A stretch of DNA of 7,269 nucleotides, taken from NCBI GenBank assembly GCA_030037185.1, contig JASHRR010000447.1:1-7269 (forward strand), given 5' to 3'. The stretch comes from Xanthobacteraceae bacterium (GTDB taxonomy: Bacteria; Pseudomonadota; Alphaproteobacteria; Rhizobiales; Xanthobacteraceae). The stretch's first letter is position 1, and each line of letters starts with the position of its first letter. Both the position numbers and the translations under genes were made by a program. A model generated the notes under the pieces. That model was not told the DNA's origin and did not search any database. It saw only the letters and a program-made list of their open reading frames with translations. This document shows, in pieces, positions 1 to 4,739 of the stretch.

Positions 1-131
1 GTGCGCCGCATTCGCAGCAGCCAGAGATGGAATTTATGATACAGTAGTACTAATCCCCATACTGCGTGCGCCGGCTCACAATGCCGCAAACGTCAATCCG
101 GAAAGTAGCCAGTCGTCTTTGCTTGTTCCTA

Positions 132-401
132 TCAGCGCTCAGTTAATTCGTTATCGCTGCATTGTGGGAATGCAACGTGTACGCAGTCGCGAAGGGGCCC
201 GCCTTTAGCGGTCAACGGTACAAACTGTTCAGTTCGAACGGTCGTTGCCGTCAGGATGGGCGACTTGTTGACATGCCCGTATGCCTTGTGAATGCGTGAC
301 TTATTAACGTACGCATTAGCATTTCCGGCGGATACCGCTAGCGCTGCGAGGGCGAATATAGCAATCAGAGTTTTCACCTGGGCCTGAGGGCGCGTGGTCA
401 T
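132..401 (-). CDS. small exported protein, 89 aa, function unknown
   Basis: The first 30 residues form a signal peptide: MTT plus basic residues, a hydrophobic stretch TLIAIFALAALAVSAG, then ANA as the likely cleavage site before Tyr31. The mature part is about 59 residues, basic, with a repeated VNKS (positions 32-35 and 44-47) and two cysteines (73 and 81). An upstream in-frame Met at 434 exists, but I chose 401 because AGGAGA (409-414) lies 7 nt before it and because the longer form would bury the signal peptide. The protein should be periplasmic or secreted. It resembles small hypothetical proteins that I associate with Bradyrhizobium, but no function is known to me. It is alone on its strand and lies behind the class II CRP-type promoter at 457-499; the predicted 5' leader is about 49 nt. 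The real-gene call rests on RBS, signal peptide and promoter together. Confidence 0.75.
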   Translation of the reverse strand: MTTRPQAQVKTLIAIFALAALAVSAGNANAYVNKSRIHKAYGHVNKSPILTATTVRTEQFVPLTAKGGPLRDCVHVAFPQCSDNELTER

Positions 402-423
402 GATATTGTCTCCTAGTTTGGCA

Positions 424-625
424 AGTGAGTTCACTCGGGATTGATCGAACGCCTGTATTGTGTTGTTGAAAACGCTCGATGTATGTGAAGGCTTTCACAT
501 TCGGAGTTGTTTTTAGTTGGTTCCTTTGCATGCCGCCCGGCCACACCCGCGCTGTGTCGGCGATGCATTCACGCACGCAAGCCTTCAGGTTCAGACTCGC
601 TCGCGATCGGTTACCCTCAGCAGGA
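424..625. repeat. dispersed direct repeat, copy 1 (promoter-bearing)
   Basis: This segment is a diverged copy of 3564-3761 in the same orientation. The 61 nt from 440 to 500 match the other copy at 53 positions by eye, including the CRP-type operator. Similarity continues beyond the operator, away from the gene, with shared blocks such as GGCCACACCCGC and CAAGCCTTC. Thus the promoter and about 125 bp behind it were duplicated, whereas the genes downstream differ. Confidence 0.75.
457..499 (-). promoter_or_regulatory. class II CRP-type promoter for the 132-401 gene
   Basis: The operator at 484-499 reads TGTGAAGGCTTTCACA, a perfect TGTGA-N6-TCACA palindrome, with A before and T after as in the E. 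coli consensus. On the minus strand, CACAAT (457-462, four of six matches to TATAAT) is centred 32 bp from the operator centre. That places the operator at -41.5 relative to a start near 450, the classic class II position, where no -35 box is needed. Operator and spacing are read directly from the sequence; activation by a cAMP-receptor protein is inference. Confidence 0.65.
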
Positions 626-1050
626 CGCGAACATGCCGCGCAACGAATCCCTCTCCTTCATCCGAAATTAGATCAAGGATCAGGTAATTGCTCATCCCGA
701 TGAGGGCAGAGCAGGTCTGGCAGTCACGGCGAGTGAAATGACTGCCTGGTGGCCGGTAATTCGTCGTCGTACGGATTCCATGACTGACCTGACATGGGCG
801 TGAAATGTGCGGCACATTCGGAGCCGAAGCGCCTTCATTACCTGGTTGAAGATGATTAGGGCCGCTGCGCTATACACTCAGCAACCCGGGTGACCCGGAG
901 CGCTCCCGATCGCCGACTTTGCTTTGCTCTACCTTAACAGCCGACATCGCACGAACCGGTGCTTGAGATCGAAACGCTGCCCTCCAAAAGCATTAGTGAG
1001 GTGGCGCGTTTCTTCCAACGGACGCCAATTTCAACCCAATTCAAAGGCCA
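626..1050. other. about 425 bp without a recognisable gene
   Basis: No reading frame here has a plausible start, ribosome site and protein pattern together. Two perfect inverted repeats stand out: GGCAGTCA/TGACTGCC with a 12-nt loop (719-746), and AATGTG-CGG-CACATT (804-818). A shorter CCGGGT-G-ACCCGG lies at 886-898. Overlapping minus-strand frames at 591-815 and 692-877 contain Arg-rich translations that I do not recognise; they may be remains of a gene. Confidence 0.4.
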
Positions 1051-1057
1051 ACTTGAG

Positions 1058-1100
1058 TGTGACGACCTTCACATACGCCGCCGGTTTGGTCCGGCATGAT
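1058..1100 (+). promoter_or_regulatory. class II CRP-type promoter for the 1147/1452 genes
   Basis: The operator at 1058-1073 reads TGTGACGACCTTCACA, a perfect TGTGA-N6-TCACA. CATGAT (1095-1100, four of six matches to TATAAT) is centred 32 bp downstream, the same distance as at the two other operators in the window. The predicted start is near 1107, giving a 40-nt leader to the ATG at 1147. The surrounding DNA is not a copy of the other two promoters, so the match is independent of the duplication. Confidence 0.65.
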
Positions 1101-1107
1101 GCGAGCA

Positions 1108-1131
1108 CACACCAAGAAGGGTGTGAACACC
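1108..1131 (+). promoter_or_regulatory. 5' leader hairpin with an alternative pairing
   Basis: CACACC (1108-1113) pairs perfectly with GGTGTG (1120-1125) around a 6-nt loop. The same right arm can instead pair as GGTGT-GA-ACACC (1120-1131). If transcription starts near 1107, the first hairpin caps the 5' end of the mRNA and ends 9 nt before the AGGAGA ribosome site. It may stabilise the message; this role is inferred. Confidence 0.35.
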
Positions 1132-1146
1132 AACAGGAGACCTCAA

Positions 1147-1338
1147 ATGTTAACCAGGGCAACATTTGTTCTTGCCATCATTATCGGGACCGCTTCGGGC
1201 GCGCTGGCTGCGAGCACGCAACACAGCACCGCTCCTAATCATGACGTTTATGATACCCGGGGCATCTACGTCGGCTCGGATCCGGACGCGAACGTTCGCT
1301 TCGAGCTGCGCCGAGACCAGGCTCGCAGCCATTATTGA
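1147..1338 (+). CDS. small exported protein, 63 aa, function unknown
   Basis: A signal peptide covers residues 1-21 or 22: MLTR, then the hydrophobic stretch ATFVLAIIIGTASG, then ALA as cleavage motif. The mature protein is about 42 residues, hydrophilic, with the block GIYVGSDPDANVRFELRRD (39-57) as its most distinctive part. I recall similar short proteins (signal peptide, then Y-V-G-S-D-P-D-x-N-V-R-F) as a recurrent family of unknown function in Bradyrhizobium; this was not searched. The start at 1147 is preferred over the in-frame ATGs at 1096 and 1099 because AGGAGA (1135-1140) is 6 nt upstream and the signal peptide then begins at residue 1. It is probably the first gene of a two-gene unit with 1452-1673, under the CRP-type promoter at 1058-1100. 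Confidence 0.8.
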   Translation: MLTRATFVLAIIIGTASGALAASTQHSTAPNHDVYDTRGIYVGSDPDANVRFELRRDQARSHY

Positions 1339-1379
1339 TCCGGACCACCATAAAGTATCCGGCCGCCGGCCTTTGGGGC

Positions 1380-1408
1380 CGACAGCCGGTCGCGGCGACC
1401 GGTTGTCG
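1380..1408 (+). terminator. 13-bp intercistronic hairpin
   Basis: The arms 1380-1392 and 1396-1408 pair over 13 bp around a CGG loop; all pairs are Watson-Crick except one G-U (1385/1403). The wobble is a C-A mismatch on the other strand, so the structure favours plus-strand RNA. No T-tract follows, so it is not a textbook intrinsic terminator. It lies 42 nt after the stop of the 1147 gene and 43 nt before the next ATG. It could protect the upstream message, attenuate the downstream gene, or be a palindromic repeat. A competing stem, CGGCC/GGCCG, uses 1367-1371 and 1377-1381. Confidence 0.5.
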
Positions 1409-1451
1409 CGCATGATGGGACCAGCCAAATTTCAAGCTACGGAGACACGTG

Positions 1452-1673
1452 ATGAAGATCATCTGCGCACTGATGCTCAGCTGCACGCCCCCTGTCTGGG
1501 CTTTAGCAGGAGATTCCCCGGAGATGCTTCGGCATCGCGTCGTCATCTGCAATCAGTTCGTGATCGAAGACCCTTATCCGGCGATAATCCTGGATTCCAC
1601 ACAATATTGCTGCCGGACGGCAAATTGGACTCGTGATTGCCCAACCCGGAACCCCCACGAAGAGCACCGCTGA
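1452..1673 (+). CDS. small exported cysteine-rich protein, 73 aa
   Basis: Residues 1-19 look like a short signal peptide (MKIICALMLSC, then PPVWALA) with cleavage after Ala17 or Ala19. Cys11 lies inside it, in LMLSC; that resembles a lipobox only loosely, so a lipoprotein is a weaker alternative. The mature part of about 54 residues has four cysteines (33, 53, 54 and 63), enough for two disulfides in the periplasm, and an acidic-hydrophobic block FVIEDPYPAIILD. GGAGA (1441-1445) is 6 nt before the ATG at 1452; a GTG directly upstream (1449) is a possible alternative start. It follows the 1147 gene by 113 nt on the same strand, with the strong hairpin at 1380-1408 between them, so cotranscription is likely but may be uneven. 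Function unknown. Confidence 0.6.
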   Translation: MKIICALMLSCTPPVWALAGDSPEMLRHRVVICNQFVIEDPYPAIILDSTQYCCRTANWTRDCPTRNPHEEHR

Positions 1674-1914
1674 CATTTCAAATTTAATCGGCCTGCAAAT
1701 CCCGCTCAATTGCTGTCTGGAAGCCACGATAACCGTCATCTTCGTAACAAAGATTTGGATCGGACGTCGCCGCCGGATTAAGAGCCCGCCTTGGACTCAG
1801 GTCCTCAATGCGATATCTCTACGAACAACGCCCCTTACTGTTGCCGCTCGCCGCAGCCTCGTTGCGGGGGAAGGCGCGGGTAGCGGACAACACGCGGTGT
1901 GTGGTTGGATGGTA

Positions 1915-1949
1915 CGTTGAGCGATGCGTTGGTTCGCTCGCCGTTCCCT
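1915..1949. repeat. 35-bp direct repeat, copy 1
   Basis: Matches 2299-2333 at 34 of 35 positions (only 1921 differs from 2305) in the same orientation, 384 bp apart. In this copy the sequence following the repeat has diverged, so the hairpin that copy 2 takes part in cannot form. Confidence 0.85.
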
Positions 1950-2298
1950 GGCCCCTCCACGTCTGCGCGGTATCACGTGGCTTTGTAAGCTTTGAAATTC
2001 TTTGGAACAGTAGTATTCGCGAGATCATTGGAGGGCGAGGTTCCATTGCTGCCGAGGCTGAGGCAATCGCCCATCTTGCAAGGATCGCGAACAAACCGGA
2101 CGTCTCGAAGTCAGCGCTCCCGCCACACAACAGTGCCCCCCGCATGAAAACGGGAGAGCACGAAGGCGCGACTGGTCGGCTGACACCACACCCGAGGTAA
2201 GCTCTCATTCTGCTTGGCGTGCTGATGCCAGCCCGCTAGGCGGCCCAGTCGCTTCCGCGAGGCTTGAGCGGTCGCGGCGTCCGCGGCCGTTGGGCGTT

Positions 2299-2333
2299 CG
2301 TTGACCGATGCGTTGGTTCGCTCGCCGTTCCCT
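2299..2333. repeat. 35-bp direct repeat, copy 2, part of a hairpin
   Basis: Second copy of the 1915-1949 repeat. Its CTCGCC (2321-2326) pairs with GGCGAG (2336-2341) around a 9-nt loop, so the right edge of the repeat is half of a palindrome. This links it to the larger palindromic element at 2350-2412. Confidence 0.85.
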
Positions 2334-2349
2334 TGGGCGAGTAGGGGAT

Positions 2350-2412
2350 GGCGAGGGTTGATCGGGGTTCCCCGCAAATGGGTCTCCTTTTTTCACCCGA
2401 CCACCCCTCGCC
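2350..2412 (-). repeat. palindromic element after the kinase-like gene
   Basis: The arms 2350-2366 and 2396-2412 are 17 nt each. As minus-strand RNA they give 15 Watson-Crick pairs, one G-U and one mismatch around a 29-nt loop. An inner CGGGG-TT-CCCCG (2363-2374) competes with the long stem. The element begins 18 nt beyond the stop of the kinase-like gene, so it can act as a 3' structure or terminator for it. Together with the hairpin at 2321-2341 it resembles a REP-type intergenic repeat; genome-wide recurrence cannot be judged from this window. Confidence 0.5.
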
Positions 2413-2430
2413 TTGTCCAGTGCGATGATT

Positions 2431-3456
2431 TCAAAGGTTATTGTAAAGCTCGCTGCTGCTTTGCTGACGCGGCATCGCCGAAGCCCATGGCCTGCCGCGG
2501 CTCGGCACGCTAACGATCCGATTGTCGATCGGCAACGCGCCTGAGATTGCACGTGCGATCTCCTCGGCCCGTCCGCGCAAGCCCCCGCTACAGCTGATGC
2601 CGTTAAGCGTCACTTTTTCGTCGGCGACCGACACCGAGACGCCAAGCGGCGCCATCGACCGGCTGATGCGTTCGGCGAAAGCCGACCTGATCCGCACTTC
2701 AATGAGCTTGTCGGCGAGCGCGGAGCGCATTGCTGCAAGATCGGGCAAGCGGCGGCTTTCGGCGAGTTCGACAATGGTATTCACGCAGGTGTCGACCGAC
2801 AGCCGCTCGATGTTAAGAGCAACATCATGCACGTGCCGATTTTCCCCTTCGATGTTGAAACAGGCACATGGGGGGCGCGCGCGGGCGGCAGCATCCTGCT
2901 CCATCCACACGCGCACGGCATTTGCATCCAGGGTTCCCTCACGCTCCTTTAGGACGGGCGCGCGCAAGCCGCTGGGCGCGCATAACCGAACGCCGACGAA
3001 GCCGGGAATGTCGCCAAACAGCGTCGCAGCCTCCCAGCCTACGATCAGCACGTTGCCGCGCTGAGCAAGCCACAGGATCTCTTCGGTCGCGTAATGGAAG
3101 AGTTTGCACCTGTCGATCTGCCATCGCTCGAAAAGCGACGCCCTGCCGTTGACATAGCGCAGGACCGTGCGGCGCTCGACCCCGAGGCGGTCTGCCACCT
3201 GCGTGGCAACGTTCGCAAACCGAATGATTGTCAGGCCAAGCCTCGCAACCAAACGGGCCGCCACTTCCTCGCCGAGCGAACCGATTTCCGCGGTCATCGC
3301 GATCACGGTTATTGTCTGCTCGCCCATCAAGCGGGCGCGTCTAGGCTCGATATTTGAATGATATCGTCTAAGCTGCGCGCCCACTCGTGAGTTCGCTATT
3401 CCGGTATCAAACGGCGAGCGTGCAACGCATCGCGGATCGGTTATCATGGCAGTCAT
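2431..3456 (-). CDS. cytidylate-kinase-like protein with BON-like tail
   Basis: The 341-aa protein has a variable N-terminus (1-44), then ITVIAMTAEIGSLGEEVA (49-66). That is the glycine-rich segment where Cytidylate_kin2-type proteins usually carry a (R)E-x-G-S-x-G version of the P-loop. Next come RLGVERRTVLRYVNG (90-104), the SLFERWQIDR segment (107-116) and NVLIVGWEAATLF (135-147). Residues about 245-320 (ALADKLIEVRI through VTLNG to IDNRIVSVPSRG) look like a BON-type domain, which often binds phospholipid or other ligands. No Walker lysine is visible, and LIVGW stands where I expect LIRGW, so nucleotide-kinase activity is uncertain; a regulatory or sensing role is possible. The start at 3456 has AGGAG (3466-3470) 9 nt upstream; Met44 is an alternative with no ribosome site. 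It is preceded by a 20-codon leader ORF and the CRP-type promoter at 3598-3640. Cytoplasmic: no signal peptide. Confidence 0.8.
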   Translation of the reverse strand: MTAMITDPRCVARSPFDTGIANSRVGAQLRRYHSNIEPRRARLMGEQTITVIAMTAEIGSLGEEVAARLVARLGLTIIRFANVATQVADRLGVERRTVLRYVNGRASLFERWQIDRCKLFHYATEEILWLAQRGNVLIVGWEAATLFGDIPGFVGVRLCAPSGLRAPVLKEREGTLDANAVRVWMEQDAAARARPPCACFNIEGENRHVHDVALNIERLSVDTCVNTIVELAESRRLPDLAAMRSALADKLIEVRIRSAFAERISRSMAPLGVSVSVADEKVTLNGISCSGGLRGRAEEIARAISGALPIDNRIVSVPSRGRPWASAMPRQQSSSELYNNL

Positions 3457-3480
3457 GGTGCGGCACTCCTGGCTTGGTGC

Positions 3481-3543
3481 TCATAGAAAAAGCATTGCGC
3501 AATCGGCGTCGGCGATCTGGTTGCGCGTGACGGTTGTCGTCAT
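3481..3543 (-). CDS. 20-aa leader ORF upstream of the kinase-like gene
   Basis: ATG at 3543 and TGA at 3481-3483 enclose 20 codons, MTTTVTRNQIADADCAMLFL. The ATG lies 90 nt from the CRP operator centre, nearly the same as for the 132-401 gene (91 nt), which also begins MTT; after these codons the two diverge. A weak AGGG precedes the ATG. The stop is 24 nt before the ATG of the kinase-like gene. It may be a regulatory leader peptide or the stump of a small-protein gene whose body was lost. No run of identical codons suggests classical attenuation. Confidence 0.35.
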   Translation of the reverse strand: MTTTVTRNQIADADCAMLFL

Positions 3544-3563
3544 CGTTGCCCTGTGTTGGAATG

Positions 3564-3761
3564 AGTGAGTTCTCTCATAGATTGATCGAGCACCTGCATT
3601 GTGTTGCTGCAAACGCGCAATGTATGTGAATGCTTTCACACTCGCATTTGCGTTAAATTCGCTCGTGTCGATGCCATGCGGCCACACCCGCCCTGTCTCG
3701 GTGGGAGGGATTACAAGCCTTCGGGTTCAGACCTGCTCTCGGTCGCTTGCCCTCGGCCGGA
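3564..3761. repeat. dispersed direct repeat, copy 2 (promoter-bearing)
   Basis: Diverged copy of 424-625 in the same orientation. It carries the second duplicated CRP operator and -10 hexamer with unchanged spacing, while many other bases differ. The preserved operator suggests that the promoter is still under selection. Confidence 0.75.
3598..3640 (-). promoter_or_regulatory. class II CRP-type promoter for leader and kinase-like gene
   Basis: The operator at 3625-3640 reads TGTGAATGCTTTCACA, again a perfect TGTGA-N6-TCACA. CACAAT on the minus strand (3598-3603) is centred 32 bp away, which predicts a start near 3591. That would leave about 48 nt to the leader ORF and about 134 nt to the kinase-like ATG. 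Confidence 0.6.
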
Positions 3762-4269
3762 TGGAGATCGCCATCGCTTTCGGCACCTGGTTCTCAGCGG
3801 GCGCCCCCACCGCCCCCTCCGGCGCAACCAAGCAGTGGCAGGCGCCCGGGCGTCGCGATTGAGCAAAGTCGCGGACAGTCGAAAGGACGTCCAAGTCGGT
3901 GTCGCAATCGTCGTATTCAATCATGCAGGCGATGAGCGATACGCCTTCGAGTTCGGGGCCGTGGACTGCGTTGCCGCCGGCCGGGTTGATCAGATTCTCG
4001 AGCGCGCGTTCCTGCTGGTGTTTCGCCTTTCGGCGGACGCTGACCCGTGGTGGCACGGTGACTCGGCCGCTGCACATATGCCATCGGTGCGCCAAGGTAC
4101 GTGACCAAAGATTCTTTTCTAGGTCTGTATTGTTGCGCGACCTTCGTGCCGTTGACGTCCCGCGAATATCTGCGCGACATCGGAGTTGGCCGAGAGCATT
4201 TTACCAATGCCCTGATCATCAAACTGATTCTACGCGAGCGATGCTTTCGGCGTCGATCCTTAAAACGCC
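3762..4269. other. about 508 bp without a recognised gene
   Basis: Open frames exist on both strands (minus 3727-4095, plus 3601-4104 and minus 3917-4222), all mutually overlapping. The minus frame 3727-4095 contains a fairly protein-like acidic segment, GVSLIACMIEYDDCDTDLD, but it starts without a ribosome site and runs into the repeat at its end. The stretch may be the eroded 5' side of the transposase remnant that follows, or a lost gene. Confidence 0.35.
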
Positions 4270-4580
4270 ATCTCTGCCTCTACACGCCAACCCATCGGGT
4301 CTGAGCTCGTCGCTTTAGTCGTGCCGCAACTGGATCAAGCAGAATCTACGGATCAAACCTCGGCGCAACGAGAACGGGGTGAAAACGCAAATCTCGTCCG
4401 CTGTCGGCGTTTACATTTTCGTCTCCATCATCAAAATGGGCCTTATCATCCAGGCCTCGCTTTACAATTTTGCAGACTGTCGCACTTTTCGAGAAAATCC
4501 CAATCGATCAGCTGTTAATGATGCGGCTCCGTGAGACTTCGACCATCCAAACTGTAACTGGTTGAATCTACGCGATAAAA
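4270..4580 (+). pseudogene. IS4-type transposase, C-terminal remnant
   Basis: From about 4328 one frame reads WIKQNLRIK, then NENGVKTQISSAVGVYIFVSI, the conserved block after the catalytic Glu in IS4-family DDE transposases (usual form: ELFFKWIKQNLRIK, then SENAVKTQ). Near 4467 the match moves to another frame, which reads ILQTVALFEKIPIDQLLM up to about 4520. Near 4550 it moves again to CNWLNLRD, matching the usual CNQLNLFDF terminus. Just upstream, LY-RQPIGSEL in yet another frame probably preserves the Y-(2)-R-(3)-E part of the signature, so the fragment may begin near 4270; that part is less certain. The catalytic aspartates are absent, so it is dead. It records an insertion upstream of the Crp-family gene. 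Confidence 0.75.
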
Positions 4581-4586
4581 TTATCG
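4573..4586. promoter_or_regulatory. 14-bp palindrome upstream of the Crp-family gene
   Basis: CGATAA-AA-TTATCG is a perfect inverted repeat, 153 bp before the TTG start. It coincides with the end of the transposase remnant, so it may belong to the old insertion sequence end rather than be an operator of the regulator. Confidence 0.3.
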
Positions 4587-4635
4587 AACGGCGGTGGTAT
4601 ATTCGTATAACAGACGCCAGTAATTCAAATGCCGC

Positions 4636-4664
4636 TTGATTTGACCCGCGGGCCAGGGAATACT
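4636..4664 (+). promoter_or_regulatory. possible sigma-70 promoter of the Crp-family gene
   Basis: TTGATT (4636-4641) and AATACT (4659-4664) are separated by 17 bp and match the consensus hexamers at four of six positions each. Transcription would begin near 4671, leaving about 69 nt of leader. No TGTGA-type operator was found near it, so autoregulation through that motif is not indicated. Confidence 0.25.
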
Positions 4665-4739
4665 CCAGCTGATTGATCCCGCCGGCTCGCTCGTTTTGCC
4701 GTTGGCGGAGGTCGAAGACCTGCCGAGAAGGGTCGGCGC

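Larger units (their letters stand above)
1674..2430. other. about 757 bp with repeats but no confident gene
   Basis: Long frames overlap on both strands (1808-2200 plus, 1819-2208 minus, 2111-2377 minus), but none has a good ribosome site or a protein pattern that I recognise. The stretch contains both copies of a 35-bp direct repeat and a two-hairpin palindromic element next to the 3' end of the kinase-like gene. It reads as repeat-rich intergenic or eroded DNA. Confidence 0.4.

Noticed and set aside
316..576. Minus-strand ORF with FTYIERFQQHN, similar to the frame at 3481-3687
   Set aside because: It spans the same duplicated promoter and operator; the real gene in this region (132-401) uses another frame with a signal peptide and RBS.
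479..703. Plus-strand ORF starting MYVKAFTF, similar to one at 3599-3862
   Set aside because: The likeness comes from the duplicated promoter DNA; the start codon overlaps the CRP operator, and the two frames diverge after about 20 residues.
591..815. Minus-strand 74-aa ORF
   Set aside because: No ribosome site, an overlapping competitor in another frame (692-877), and no recognisable family.
1122..1137. Extra TGTGA half-site at 1122-1126
   Set aside because: The second half is absent (no TCACA at the N6 distance); it belongs to the leader hairpin.
1166..1636. Plus-strand 156-aa ORF overlapping the small exported-protein genes
   Set aside because: It is a shadow in another frame; both small genes have ribosome sites and signal peptides.
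1808..2208. Overlapping ORFs of about 130 aa on both strands
   Set aside because: Neither has a good start context or family pattern; one includes the 35-bp repeat.
2522..3064. Plus-strand 180-aa ORF
   Set aside because: Antisense shadow of the kinase-like gene, Ser/Arg-rich as expected from such shadows.
3727..4095. Minus-strand 122-aa ORF with an acidic segment
   Set aside because: No ribosome site or recognised domain; an equally long plus-strand frame overlaps it. Kept only as a remark.
4600..4646. Possible FNR/FixK box (TTGAT-N4-ATCAA) before the regulator
   Set aside because: Only a TTGAT half-site is present, without the matching half.
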